From NCBI RefSeq assembly GCF_003957375.1, contig NZ_CP025473.1, positions 1,823,501 through 1,887,500 of the forward strand: 64,000 bases of DNA. The letters are read 5' to 3'. Numbering within the stretch: the stretch's first letter is position 1; each line of letters opens with the position of its first letter. Origin of the DNA: Enterococcus mundtii (GTDB lineage Bacteria; Bacillota; Bacilli; Lactobacillales; Enterococcaceae). The position numbers and the translations under genes were made by a program. Under the pieces are notes generated by a model. That model was not told the DNA's origin. It made no database searches and was given only the letters and a program-made list of their open reading frames with translations. Below, piece by piece: positions 1-9,229 of this stretch.

Positions 1-186
1 AACACTCTGGATCAGTTCTTCAATTGATACTTCCTGATAATTAATCGTCGCTTTTTCTGTTGCCAGATTAACAGTTGCAGATAATACACCGGGCTGTTCA
101 TTCAACTCTTTTTCGATTCGTGCAGCACAATTGGCACAAGTCATTCCAGTAATCACGAGTGTGTCTTTTTTAGCTGGATACTCCAT
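1..186 (-). CDS. copA: Copper-transporting P-type ATPase CopA, N-terminal part (runs off the window)
   Basis: Only the first 62 codons are present; the rest lies left of base 1. The residues form one heavy-metal-associated domain with the GMTCANC copper site (Cys17 and Cys20), the usual start of enterococcal CopA, a membrane ATPase that moves Cu(I). The ATG directly follows the copZ stop codon with no gap, so the two are almost certainly translationally coupled in a copYZA operon. The residues closely resemble E. hirae CopA as I remember it, but are not identical. The ATPase core cannot be judged from this window. Confidence 0.93.
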   Translation of the reverse strand, partial: MEYPAKKDTLVITGMTCANCAARIEKELNEQPGVLSATVNLATEKATINYQEVSIEELIQSV

Positions 187-396
187 TTAAATCACCTCTG
201 CTTGATAGCCTAAATCATTGATTACTTGACATATCGTAGATGATTGAATCACTGTTTCATCTAATGACACAGTTCCAATCTCTTTTTTTAAGTTGACATT
301 GATTTTTTTTACACCCGGTAGCGCATTGACCGTTTCTTCCACTCTTGCAACGCAATGTTTACAGCTCATTCCTTTGATTGTTACTTTTGTTTTCAT
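187..396 (-). CDS. copZ: Copper chaperone CopZ
   Basis: A 69-residue protein that is a single HMA ferredoxin-like domain. The Cu(I) site is GMSCKHC (Cys12, Cys15). In the E. hirae system CopZ carries Cu(I) to the CopY repressor and releases it from DNA; that role is assumed here by family. An AGGAGG Shine-Dalgarno lies about 8 bases before the ATG. It sits between copY (13-base gap) and copA (no gap). The C-terminal end NDLGYQAEVI is nearly the same as in known enterococcal CopZ proteins, while the middle is diverged, so this is a related species and not E. hirae itself. Confidence 0.96.
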   Translation of the reverse strand: MKTKVTIKGMSCKHCVARVEETVNALPGVKKINVNLKKEIGTVSLDETVIQSSTICQVINDLGYQAEVI

Positions 397-409
397 CCCT
401 GGTTTCCTC

Positions 410-850
410 CTAGTTGTTTTGATGGCAATGACATTGTCCTGGAATGCAATTGCACTGGATATTTGTTACTGGCTCTTTTTTCTTTAATTCTGCCATGATT
501 TGGTCAATATCTGCTTGTGTTAAAGTTGCTTCTGAGACAAGATCTGCAATCGTCTCGCCGATTTTTTTGGCGCAAATATGTGAGAATAGATTTTCAGCAG
601 CACTTTGTACAGTTTCCGTTTCAGACACTGCTGGGTGATAAATGAATTTTTTTCCTTCTTGTTCTGTCCAAATCGCTTCTTTTTTAACAAGTCGTCCTAA
701 TAACGTTTTGACTGTTGCTGCTTTCCAGCCCATTGATTCAGAAAGGATCTGTGTGATTTCCTGAGCTGTGGTGTCACCTAATGTCCAGACGACACGCATG
801 ATTTCCCATTCTGAGTCACTGATTTTGATTGGTTTTTTCACTTCTTCCAT
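410..850 (-). CDS. copY: Copper-responsive repressor CopY
   Basis: A 146-residue BlaI/MecI-type winged-helix repressor. The N-terminal part (about residues 8-75) is the DNA-binding domain; the C-terminus carries CxCxxxxCxC (Cys133, 135, 140, 142), the site that binds one Zn(II) for DNA binding or two Cu(I) for release. The ATG at 850 is chosen because GGAG lies 10 bases upstream; an in-frame GTG at 859 would overlap that Shine-Dalgarno. It heads the copY-copZ-copA operon and should regulate itself through the two cop boxes upstream. The protein ends in a short HQNN tail after the last cysteine. Confidence 0.95.
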   Translation of the reverse strand: MEEVKKPIKISDSEWEIMRVVWTLGDTTAQEITQILSESMGWKAATVKTLLGRLVKKEAIWTEQEGKKFIYHPAVSETETVQSAAENLFSHICAKKIGETIADLVSEATLTQADIDQIMAELKKKEPVTNIQCNCIPGQCHCHQNN

Positions 851-872
851 ATGTATCACTCTCCTTTTCGTT

Positions 873-929
873 TACAAACGTAAACTTAAATTCTAAATAT
901 AGATTACACTTGTAAACGAAACGTGTCAA
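873..929 (-). promoter_or_regulatory. cop operon promoter with two CopY boxes
   Basis: TACACTTGTA at 905-914 is a perfect cop box (TACAnnTGTA). TACAAACGTA at 873-882 matches at all but one position. TTGACA reads on the minus strand at 929-924 and TAATCT lies 17 bases on, at 906-901, so the perfect box overlaps the spacer and -10. The other box is just before the copY Shine-Dalgarno. The two-box layout is that of the E. hirae cop promoter. The -35 overlaps the last codons of the next gene. Confidence 0.88.
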
Positions 930-1459
930 CTACTTTTACTTCGCCATTGCTCTAGGAATTTTTTTTGCTGTCGTGAACCATTCAAAATGACTAATTTTCC
1001 TTCTGCTCCTTGTTCATAGATTTTTTTGATTGCCAAGGGTTCCCTTTCTTTCTTGAAACGCCAAACAAAAAGTAAAAAGTCCCAATATTCTTTGTCGAAT
1101 TTTTCTATAAATTCTTCTGGAACATCTGGACGGGTACTTTTATCTAATTTTCGTTTGATCGAACGTTTGATCACACGATACATCGCGATATGTCTCGGCA
1201 AGCGAAGTAACAGGATCAAGTCAGCCTGTTTAATTCTATCTTTTGCAATCGATAGATAATTGCCTTCAATAATCCATTCCTTGTTTTCAACCATAAATTT
1301 TTCTTGTTCTTTTAACAACCACTGCTTGGCAGCTTTTCCATAGTCCGTTGCTAACCACAATCGATCAAGAGCTAAAAGTGGGCTTCCTGTCGTTACTTGT
1401 AAGCTTCTTGCAAGTGTGGATTTACCTGCACCCGACTGTCCAATAATCATTATTTTCAT
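926..1459 (-). CDS. P-loop nucleoside kinase-like protein (FlaR / topology-modulation family)
   Basis: A 177-residue protein with a Walker A loop GQSGAGKS at residues 7-14 and a small-kinase fold: LDRLW follows strand 2, EGNY lies near residue 84 and LLRLP follows. It resembles the adenylate-kinase-like proteins annotated as DNA topology modulation protein FlaR. That label comes from indirect genetics and says little about substrate. A TTG at 1474 is in frame, but GGAGGAGG just before the ATG at 1459 decides for the ATG. Its stop overlaps the cop promoter -35, so the genes are packed head to tail, but CopY control of this gene is not implied. Confidence 0.8.
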   Translation of the reverse strand: MKIMIIGQSGAGKSTLARSLQVTTGSPLLALDRLWLATDYGKAAKQWLLKEQEKFMVENKEWIIEGNYLSIAKDRIKQADLILLLRLPRHIAMYRVIKRSIKRKLDKSTRPDVPEEFIEKFDKEYWDFLLFVWRFKKEREPLAIKKIYEQGAEGKLVILNGSRQQKKFLEQWRSKSS

Positions 1460-1513
1460 CTTGTCCTCCTCCAAATGGTCATCTTTTTATTTTACCTTTT
1501 ATTCTTAATAACG

Positions 1514-1551
1514 CAAAAAAAGACCGAACCAATCGTTGGATTGATTCGGTC
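1514..1551 (-). terminator. Rho-independent terminator of the permease pseudogene
   Basis: GACCGAA at 1522-1528 pairs with TTCGGTC at 1545-1551, with CAATC/GATTG continuing the stem, followed on the minus strand by seven T residues. Confidence 0.9.
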
Positions 1552-1561
1552 ATATCTTATT

Positions 1562-3024
1562 TTAAAGTTGAGAAACTGGTTCTTTCAATGGATTTTTCTT
1601 ATTATCACGACGTGCGATTGCTGGTAAGATCATACCTAATAAAATCAAAATGATTGGTGTGACGATATTAGAAATCAATTGGAACCACCAAGCTTGTGGA
1701 TCAGCAGCGTATTCCACTTTTGGTACCATTCCCAAAATACATGCAAACGCAGTGAAAGCAAAACACCAAGCACCAAAGATGAATCCAACTTTAGGATTTT
1801 TCACGAACTTATATTCTGAGGTGAATTTTTTGTATGCTTTGTTCAACATCATATAGGCTAGGAATACCCACAAGTAACGCATTGGCATAACGACTGAATT
1901 TAAGTTCGTCAACCATTTAACTAATTCATTCATATCTTTGATACCAATAATCGGTAATAGAATGATGATACCGACTAAGATACCAGTTAACATGTAACCA
2001 TTGACCAACGTTCCTTTACGATTACGTTTACGTAACCAACTTGGTACAAATTCTGGATCTGCATCGGCTAACAAGATCTTCAATGGCGCATCAATAGAAA
2101 ATGCCAAAGCAGAAATTTGACCGACCATATTCGTCAATGCATAGATGATCATCAACGCATTACCGATACCATAATAATTACCTAAGATTTGGAAGGCACT
2201 GTACGCACCATTTGCCATTAAATCTTTAGGAATATTGTCACTTGCAAATAACATACCCATTGCCACAGAACCTAAAACAGCACAGATACCGACCATCGCT
2301 GCTAAAAAGATCATCCCTTTTGGAAATTCTTTTGCCGGGTTACGTGTAGAATTAACATAAGGAGAGATTTTCTCAGCGCCTCCTACAGCAAAGACTAACA
2401 TCGAAACAGTCGTAAAGTAACTAAAGTCAAATTTAGGAATGTACGTTTTGACTTGGTTCATATTTGCTGTCGCAAATTCCATCGTTGGATTGATGAATGG
2501 CGCAGTAACAGCAAGTAAAATGAATAATAATGACATGACGAACATCGCTGTACCTGCTAAACCACCGATAACTTTCAACGTTGATAAGCCTTTTGTTGAT
2601 AGATACAAGAAAGCTAAGAAAATGATCAATGAGATCACTGCGACCATTTGGACAGACATCGTATTGACGATATCGCCATTTCCTTGAACTGCCCAACCAG
2701 CTGCAATCAAAATCGCTTGTGGTTTTTGTGCTAAGTATGGAATGTGCACGACCCAATATGTCCAGGCAGCATAATAAGCTAAGCGTTTATTCGAAGTAGT
2801 GTTTTCTACCCAAGAACTAACGCCCCTTTACTATCTTTGAATGCTGATCCTAATTGACCGACGATCAGTGCATAGGGGATAAAATAAATAGCTAGGATCA
2901 ATAACCATGAAGTGATTACTGAGATTCCTTGTTGCGCGTAGTTATTGACGACATTTCCCATACCCCAGACCATGTTGAATGCAATCAACGCTACTGTAAA
3001 CCAGCGCAGTTGTTTTTCGTTCAT
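1562..3024 (-). pseudogene. YjeM-type amino-acid permease (APC family), one-base frameshift
   Basis: Residues 1-72 are open from the ATG at 3024 (AAGGAG Shine-Dalgarno), ending GALVLG and a stop near 2808. The next frame continues at once as GVSSWVENTT ... AAWTYWVVHIPYLAQK and stays open to 1562. Adding one G to the GGGG run (CCCC at 2823-2826 on the plus strand) rejoins the frames as one protein of 487 residues with about 12 membrane helices. This is the normal size for the APC glutamate/GABA-antiporter-like YjeM group. Its substrate is not known from sequence. No other damage is visible. It is either a real recent null allele or a single miscalled base; a downstream start inside the second piece would lack the first two helices. 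Confidence 0.85.
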
Positions 3025-3262
3025 CTGATTTCTCCTTTATAAATATTTAATAATTATTCATTGACTATCATATTCAATTTTCATAATGTTTACAACACTT
3101 CGTTATTTTAATTGTGGATTATTTTAGGTAAAACACATTGTTTTTACATTTATTTTTCATTTTATCCCCAAAAACCTAATTTAAAGGCGCATAAACAAGA
3201 ATTATTTTCTAACTATTTTGGAATTTTCAGAACAGTTAAAAACTTGCAGTTATTTTAATCAC

Positions 3263-3300
3263 AAAAAAACCACAGTCCTCAAATAAATGATTTCTGTGGT
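3263..3300 (-). terminator. Terminator of the Cd/Zn ATPase gene
   Basis: ACCACAG at 3269-3275 pairs with CTGTGGT at 3294-3300; seven T residues follow on the minus strand. The rest of 3025-3262 is AT-rich and holds only the upstream region of the permease gene; no gene was seen there. Confidence 0.85.
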
Positions 3301-3322
3301 TTAACGGTGCTTTTTTGACTGT

Positions 3323-5403
3323 TTATTTGACTTTTTTGACAGATAATCCACGCATGGCGTTTAAAACTGCTATCAGGGTCACACCCACATCGGCAAAGAC
3401 TGCGTTTCCCATAGAAGCAAAGCCAATAGCTCCGAGAATCAATACGATTACTTTTACTCCAATAGCAAATGCAATATTTTGCTTGACGATTTTCAACGTC
3501 TTTCTTGAAATTTGAATCGCCTCTGCAAGTTTTGATGGCTCATCGTTCATGATGACAACATCGGCTGCTTCAATGGCTGCATCACTGCCTAAACCACCCA
3601 TGGCGATTCCCACATCTGCTCGAGCTAATACCGGTGCATCATTGATCCCATCACCTACAAATGCAGTTTTCTGAGTCGTTTCGCTCATCAATGCTTCTAA
3701 TTTTTCTACCTTATCTTCTGGAAGCAGTTCACTATAGAATGTATCGACCCTTATCTCTTTTGCAACTTGTTCTGCAATCTTTTGAGCATCACCTGTCAAC
3801 ATCACTGTCTTTTTGACGCCGACTTCTTTCAATGTCTCGATAGCAAAAGTTGCATCTGGTTTGATCGTATCCGCAATAACTAAATACCCCATGAGCTGAC
3901 TGTCAATCGCTAAATAGATCAATGTTCCTATTTCATGATTCTCTGGTTGCTCGACTCCATAGCGAGCCAATAATTTTTGATTTCCGACAAGTACCTCTTG
4001 TCCTTTAACCTGTGCGTTGATTCCTTCTCCAGCGATTTCTGCAGGGTCTTCAATTTCATATAACGGGCCACTATAGGTATCCATGACCGCCTTGGCGATT
4101 GGATGTGTCGACACATTTTCTAGACTCGCCACATATTTGATAAATACTTTCTCGTCAATGTTAGAAATAACTTTTTGTACGGCAAAATCCCCCTTTGTTA
4201 GGGTCCCTGTTTTGTCAAATACCACTGTTTCTGTACGAGCTAAAAGTTCTAGATAATTTCCACCTTTTACAAGTATCCCCGTTTACTAGCTCCACCGATT
4301 CCTCCGAAAAAACTAAGTGGAACAGAAATGACTAATGCACATGGACAAGAAATCACTAGAAATGTCAATGCTCGATAAATCCATTCAGAAAAATCTCCTC
4401 CATAAAGTAAGGGTGGGACAGTTGCTAAAAGAACAGCTAAAGCAACGACGATCGGCGTATAGTAACGAGCAAACTTAGTGATAAATTTTTCAGCAGGTGC
4501 CTTTTTACTGCTTGCTGTCTCCACCAGTTCTAATAATTTGCTGATTGTCGAATTTTCATAGTTCTTTTTAACTTCGATGGTTAAAGGATGGGTCTTATTG
4601 ATAAAACCACTTAATACATTTTCACCACTCATCACTTCTTTAGGCAATGATTCTCCTGTTAATGCAGATGTATCTACGAGGGATTGTCCCTTCAAAATCG
4701 TTCCGTCCAAAGGAATTCTTTCACCCGGTTTGACCATGACTGACTCACCGATCTGCACTTCTTCTGGTTGCTTATTTACCAAGCCGATTTCAGTGATCAC
4801 ATGAGCAATTTCCGGTCGAATCGCCATCAACTCACGAATTGACCGACGAGACTGATCGACCGCAAAATGTTGGAAATACTCACCGATTTGATAAAATAGC
4901 ATGACAGCAACTGCTTCTGGATATTCACCGATCATCATTGCACCGATCGTTGCAATCGACATTAAAAAGTTTTCATCAAACACTTGTCCTTTACGAATAT
5001 TGACGAACGCTTGCTTAATAACATCAAAGCCGATGAGAACAAAAATGGCGAAAAAAGTAATGAAACGAATTGGCTCAGCAGGCTTCCATAAAAACAATAA
5101 AAGTAAGCTAATTGACGCTATGACGATACGTAACAATGCTGTTTTATTTTCTTTTTCTGGTTCATGATTTTTACTTGTCTGATTTTTCACTTCAATTACT
5201 TTGACATCTGGTTCTAATTGATGGATTTCTTCTGTTGCTTGTTTTTCAATCGCTTCTATGACAGCTTTATCTGCATCGATCATCATTTTCCCAGTTGCAA
5301 AATTGACCGATGCTTCTTTTACGCCGGGTATTGCTTGTACTTTTTTTTCGATTTTCATCGCACAATTTGCGCAATCCAAACCTTCTAATTGATAACTTTT
5401 CAT
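3323..5403 (-). pseudogene. cadA: Cd/Zn/Pb-exporting P1B-ATPase (CadA/ZntA type), one-base frameshift
   Basis: The start is the ATG at 5403 with GAGGAGGG upstream. Motifs in order are an HMA domain with GLDCANC (Cys11, Cys14), membrane helices, TGES, the SCPCAL metal-binding helix, then after the break DKTGT, TGDA and GDGINDAP. The CPC motif and HMA domain fit Cd/Zn/Pb export and not CopB, which has CPH. The frame ends at RGYL and a stop at 4267; adding one G to the GGGG run (CCCC at 4277-4280) restores SKRGILVKGG ... VVFDKTGT and a protein of about 693 residues. As written, the phosphorylated Asp is cut off from the metal channel, so the product would be dead. The promoter and terminator are intact. 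Confidence 0.88.
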
Positions 5404-5448
5404 TTCAAGTCCCTCCTCACTAAACATATGACTATCTCTTCATAAGTT

Positions 5449-5478
5449 ATTATACATGAACAATTATTCATATGTCAA
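5449..5478 (-). promoter_or_regulatory. cadA promoter with ArsR/SmtB-type operator
   Basis: On the minus strand TTGACA (5478-5473) is followed after 18 bases by TATAAT (5454-5449). The spacer is an imperfect dyad, ATATGAA-N6-TTCATGTAT (5475-5452), like the 12-2-12 operators of CadC/CzrA/SmtB repressors. No arsR gene is next to it; the only one in the window is at 36635-36934. Confidence 0.78.
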
Positions 5479-5612
5479 ATCATAGTAATAACAGATCATG
5501 GTTGAAGTATCGTTTGGGAGAGAGTCATTATTTCTTTAAGATGTAAATGAAGTTTCTTAGGTAAAAGTGACGAATGATAAACTTTTACAATAGAAAATAA
5601 AGGAGGAAATAC

Positions 5613-6301
5613 ATGATTGATTTCAACGATCAATACCATCTTTGCGACTAGGAAAAGCTGCCAACTTCAAAATAGTCGGAAAGAAAGGAAAAGAAAATTT
5701 TCAAAATTGATTAAAATGATCAAGCTTCCTTTTTTATTGAAACAGAGAAAAAAATGACTTGAAGCACTCTTTTAAACATACGATTGACTATGATGATGGG
5801 AAAAAAAGAGATGTTCAGCCCATCATTGAAAATTTAAGAGAGGATGATCCAACTAGCTTTGTCATCATTCCCTCTTACTCTATTAATACAAGGTTATTGA
5901 AAGTCTACGAAGATCCTAAAACACCTAAAAAATTTGTAAAAAATCAATCCATCGAGGTCGCACCTTATTATTATCATTTTTTTTATGATAATTCCAGACG
6001 ATTGAAACCATTGGATGCTCACATCAACGCAATCATCGATGGAACGGACCAACCATTAAAAGAGGGCTTTCGCCAAAAAGTAAAAGTCAAGAGTCAGCGG
6101 TTTGGGGGAACAGTCAAAGATAGGATGTTTTCTGATAGACAGACCTCTAAAAATAATGCCACAGACGTGCCACTTCCAACTTCTCCAACACAAACGTCCC
6201 TTATACCAGCGAATTTTAATCATCGCGTAGTAGACACAACCAACAAAGCGCATTTTTTGAGTAAGCAAATACCTAAAAAACATACAGATATCACTCGCTA
6301 A
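5613..6301 (+). pseudogene. Unknown protein gene with several frameshifts at its 5' end
   Basis: I do not recognise this protein. AGGAGG at 5601-5606 is well placed before an ATG at 5613, but that frame stops after 12 codons. Protein-like text then hops between frames: LRLGKAANFKIVGKKGKENF in one, NDQASFFIETEKKM in another, then LKHSFKHTIDYDDGKKRD, which stays open to the stop at 6301. Joined, they would give about 228 residues. The long 3' frame (180 codons from a TTG at 5759) is hydrophilic, rich in Asp/Lys/Arg/Pro, and has no signal peptide or membrane segment. Either the gene is decayed at the front, or only the 3' part is translated from the weak TTG. It ends just before a strong terminator shared with yccF. 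Confidence 0.5.
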
Positions 6302-6305
6302 GTGT

Positions 6306-6358
6306 AAAAAAAGTAACTCTTTGGACAGACAACCAACTGTACAAGAGAGTTACTTTTA
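6306..6358. terminator. Bidirectional terminator
   Basis: AAAAGTAACTCT (6309-6320) pairs with AGAGTTACTTTT (6346-6357), a 12-bp stem with A and T flanks. It lies between the convergent unknown gene and yccF. Confidence 0.88.
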
Positions 6359-6371
6359 TATTAGTGACTAT

Positions 6372-6731
6372 TTAAACGATTTCTGCCCCAAATGGCATCA
6401 ACGCTAGGCGTGCTAGTTTGAAGGATTGCTTTGCGAAAGGAATACCAATGATCGTGATACAAAGTAAAATCCCACTGATGACATGACCTAAAGCAATCGG
6501 CAACCCTGACACGATCAACCAAATGATATTGACGATCAAAGACACGCCATTGTTTGTATAAATGACTTCTTTTCCAAAGGGTGCAAACGATAAAGAAGCT
6601 AGTTTGAAACATTGTAGCCCGACCGGAATACCAACAATTGTGATACACCATAATACACCTGCTGCCGCCCAACTAAGTCCTCCGAGTAAACCACCAAAAA
6701 TAAACCAAATAATATTTCCAATACAACTCAT
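6372..6731 (-). CDS. YccF-family membrane protein
   Basis: A 119-residue protein made of two similar halves, each of the form NIIW-(I/L)-GL followed by a hydrophobic stretch, CITI(V/I)GIP and F(K)LA ... FG. This internal duplication defines the YccF domain. There are three to four membrane helices; no function is established. The ATG at 6731 is chosen because GGAG lies 9-13 bases before it; the ATG at 6746 would place that GGAG inside the coding region. The final residues PFGAEIV match the repeat end of the first half (PFGKEVI). Confidence 0.82.
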   Translation of the reverse strand: MSCIGNIIWFIFGGLLGGLSWAAAGVLWCITIVGIPVGLQCFKLASLSFAPFGKEVIYTNNGVSLIVNIIWLIVSGLPIALGHVISGILLCITIIGIPFAKQSFKLARLALMPFGAEIV

Positions 6732-6764
6732 TGTTTCTTTCTCCATTCTAATAAGAGCCTTACG

Positions 6765-7109
6765 TTAAAAAACATTGAAATCGACTCTCTTGATTTTACG
6801 TTTTTTTGCTTCTAATAACCACAGCTCTATAAACTGAGCGGCTACTGTTCTTTCTTGATCGACTGCTGCAAAAATCGTTTGAACTAGTTCACATGCTTGC
6901 TGATCTGCTTCAGTCGTTTCGATTTGTCTCGCTTGTCCAAAAGCGAAAATCATTTGTTTTTCTGCGTCATCGTGTGCTGCTATAAACGATATATTCAATG
7001 GATCGTTTATATCTGGCAACGTTAGTTCCTCCAAGAATCGATTTGCTTGTTGCCTGATCAACGTATTGATCATTGGTAGATCTGCTTCGGTTGCTGGACG
7101 AATGATCAT
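6765..7109 (-). CDS. Short GNAT-like protein, probably incomplete domain
   Basis: The 114 residues start like an N-acetyltransferase (MIIRPATEADLPMINTLI) and end in EAKKRKIKRVDFNVF, which resembles the strand just before the last helix of GNAT enzymes. The acetyl-CoA loop (Q/RxxGxG/A) is not present where expected, and the chain stops where the family usually continues for 30 or more residues. It could be a degenerate or truncated acetyltransferase or a divergent small family. Its ATGA start overlaps the stop of the SGNH hydrolase gene by four bases, so the two form an operon. No repairable frameshift downstream gave a convincing continuation. Confidence 0.6.
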   Translation of the reverse strand: MIIRPATEADLPMINTLIRQQANRFLEELTLPDINDPLNISFIAAHDDAEKQMIFAFGQARQIETTEADQQACELVQTIFAAVDQERTVAAQFIELWLLEAKKRKIKRVDFNVF

Positions 7110-7744
7110 TCAAACCACTCTTTTCTTTTTTTGACCGTTTCTATCCAAATATTGGCGATCGTTTCATGACCCAGTAGTGTCGGATGGACACCATCATCCC
7201 CTGTGTATTTCTCATAGCCATATGAAATGCCTAAAGAATTCAACGTTCCATCTAACGGGACAAAAACTGCTTGATACTCTTTTGCTATTTGACGAATCAA
7301 GTGGATCTTTGGATCAAGATCACTACGCCAACTTCTCCGATCGTCAGGCTCGGGCAAAACAAATGGTTCCATCAAGACGATTTTTTTGATGTCACTTTCC
7401 ACTAAACGACCAAGTAAATACCGATAATCTGCTTCAAAACGCGCAAAAGATTCTTTTGTCGCAAATGCTGCAGGCTCGCCTACATTGTGCCATGTATCAT
7501 TGATACCGATCAAAATCGAAACGATATCCGGTTTCAAATCGATGCAGTCTGCTTGCCAGCGCTTCTTAAGGTCCGCTAACTTATTTCCGCCAATTCCGCG
7601 ATTGACAAATGTCCACGTGTTTTCTGGATCACTCGCAGCCAATTTTGCTGCTGTTAACAGTGCATAGCCATGACCGAGATCGCCAGTTCCTCTACCCGCA
7701 TCTGTGATACTGTCACCAATGAATAAAAGTCGTTGTTCCATCAC
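7106..7744 (-). CDS. SGNH/GDSL-family hydrolase
   Basis: A 212-residue cytoplasmic esterase or lipase of the SGNH type. Block I is FIGDSITDAGRG (nucleophile Ser near residue 12), block II carries the Gly in GIGGNK, block III is IGINDTWHN and block V is DGVHPT with the catalytic Asp-x-x-His. No signal peptide is seen. Codon 1 is GTG and codon 2 ATG; AGGATG upstream fits either. Substrate is unknown; relatives act as acetyl-xylan, rhamnogalacturonan or lysophospholipid esterases. It is first in a two-gene operon with the GNAT-like protein. Confidence 0.88.
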   Translation of the reverse strand: MMEQRLLFIGDSITDAGRGTGDLGHGYALLTAAKLAASDPENTWTFVNRGIGGNKLADLKKRWQADCIDLKPDIVSILIGINDTWHNVGEPAAFATKESFARFEADYRYLLGRLVESDIKKIVLMEPFVLPEPDDRRSWRSDLDPKIHLIRQIAKEYQAVFVPLDGTLNSLGISYGYEKYTGDDGVHPTLLGHETIANIWIETVKKRKEWFE

Positions 7745-7842
7745 ACATCCTACTTTCTATGCCACTTTTATGTTATTATCCCACACACATCTAGCCAAAG
7801 AAAGAAGGAATTGGAACAATAGTGATTTTATAACAACTTCTT

Positions 7843-7890
7843 AAAAAAATGCGTTCCACGAAAATGCGATGAACGATTTTCGTGGAACGC
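7843..7890 (-). terminator. Terminator of asnS
   Basis: A perfect 14-bp stem: GCGTTCCACGAAAA (7851-7864) pairs with TTTTCGTGGAACGC (7877-7890), followed on the minus strand by seven T residues. Confidence 0.93.
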
Positions 7891-7900
7891 GTCTTATTTT

Positions 7901-9199
7901 TTATGGGTAAATACGATTTAACAAACGTGGGAATGGAATGGCTTCACGTACATGATCGATCCCTGAGATCCAAGTCACTGTACGTTCTAAGCCTAAGCCG
8001 AAACCAGAATGTGGAACAGATCCGTATTTACGTAGATCTAAGTACCATGAGTATTCTTTTTCGTCTAAGCCATGATTCTTGATTTGTTCAAGTAAGAAAT
8101 CATAGTCAGTCGCACGTTCACTTCCGCCGATGATCTCGCCATATCCTTCAGGTGCGATCATATCTGCACAAATCACGACATCTTCTCTTGTTGGATGTGG
8201 TTTCATGTAGAATGGTTTGATCGCTTTTGGATAGTTCAAGATAAAGACAGGTTGTTCAAACGAATTCGCAATGAACGTTTCGTGTGGTGAACCGAAATCA
8301 TCGCCCCACTCGATATCGTCAAAGCCATTTTTCTTCAATAGCTCGATGGCATCATCATATGTGATACGTGGGAAAGGTAATTTAGTATAAGTTTTTAATT
8401 TTTCTTTATCACGTTCTAAGACATCTAAAGCATACTCGCAGTTATCTAATACACTTTGAACTAAGAAAGCAACGTATTGTTCTTGTACTTCTAAGCTTTC
8501 TTCTTGATGCGTGAACGCCATTTCAGGTTCGATCATCCAAAATTCGATCAAATGACGACGTGTTTTTGATTTTTCAGCACGGAAAGTTGGTCCAAATGAA
8601 AATACTTTACCAAATGCCATTGCAGCAGCTTCCATATACAATTGACCACTTTGTGACAGATATGCTTTTTGATCAAAGTAGTTCGTCTCAAATAGATCGG
8701 TGGTTCCTTCTGGAGCAGAGCCAGTCAAGATCGGTGGATCGATTTTAACAAATTGGTTGTTGTTGAAAAATTCGTAGGTTGCACGGATGATTTCATTTCG
8801 AATCTGCATCACTGCATGTTGGCGAGAAGAGCGTAACCATAAATGACGATGATCCATCAAGAAATCTGTTCCATGTTCTTTTGGTGTGATTGGATAATCA
8901 TGACTTTCACTCACTACTTCAATGTTCGTGATCCCGATCTCATAGCCAAATTTAGAACGGCTATCTTCACGAATCTCACCTGTCACAAGGATCGATGTTT
9001 CTTGAGAAAGATTTTTTGCCATTTGGAAAACTTCCTCAGGCACTTCGCTTTTTACGACAACTCCTTGGAAGAATGCTGTCCCATCTCGTAATTGTAAAAA
9101 GGCGATTTTCCCACTTGAACGCTTATTAGCGACCCAAGCACCGATCGTTACTGTTTCGCCTACATGTTTTTTTGAATCGATGATTTGAATTTGTTCCAC
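7901..9199 (-). CDS. asnS: Asparaginyl-tRNA synthetase
   Basis: 432 residues, the usual length. It charges tRNA-Asn in the cytoplasm. The N-terminal OB-fold anticodon-binding domain spans about residues 1-105 ([21 protein letters not shown]); the class II catalytic domain follows with motif 2 [12 protein letters not shown] and motif 3 [12 protein letters not shown]. The start is GTG with AAAGGAG 8 bases upstream. Gene order asnS-aspB-tseB-dinG on one strand matches Bacillus subtilis. The terminator just downstream ends this unit. Confidence 0.97.
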   Translation of the reverse strand: MEQIQIIDSKKHVGETVTIGAWVANKRSSGKIAFLQLRDGTAFFQGVVVKSEVPEEVFQMAKNLSQETSILVTGEIREDSRSKFGYEIGITNIEVVSESHDYPITPKEHGTDFLMDHRHLWLRSSRQHAVMQIRNEIIRATYEFFNNNQFVKIDPPILTGSAPEGTTDLFETNYFDQKAYLSQSGQLYMEAAAMAFGKVFSFGPTFRAEKSKTRRHLIEFWMIEPEMAFTHQEESLEVQEQYVAFLVQSVLDNCEYALDVLERDKEKLKTYTKLPFPRITYDDAIELLKKNGFDDIEWGDDFGSPHETFIANSFEQPVFILNYPKAIKPFYMKPHPTREDVVICADMIAPEGYGEIIGGSERATDYDFLLEQIKNHGLDEKEYSWYLDLRKYGSVPHSGFGLGLERTVTWISGIDHVREAIPFPRLLNRIYP

Positions 9200-9229
9200 G
9201 TAAAATTCTCCTTTGTCCTATAATAATTT

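Noticed and set aside
2806-4282. Phase-variable G tracts in the permease and ATPase genes
   Set aside because: The runs are only four bases long, too short for efficient slipped-strand switching; read error or fixed mutation is more likely.
3323-5403. CopB copper ATPase
   Set aside because: The gene is near copYZA, but it has an HMA domain and a CPC motif and lacks the His/Met-rich N-terminus and CPH motif of CopB.
7106-7109. Frameshift repair of the short GNAT-like gene
   Set aside because: No single-base change near its 3' end gave the missing acetyl-CoA motif, so it is listed as it stands.
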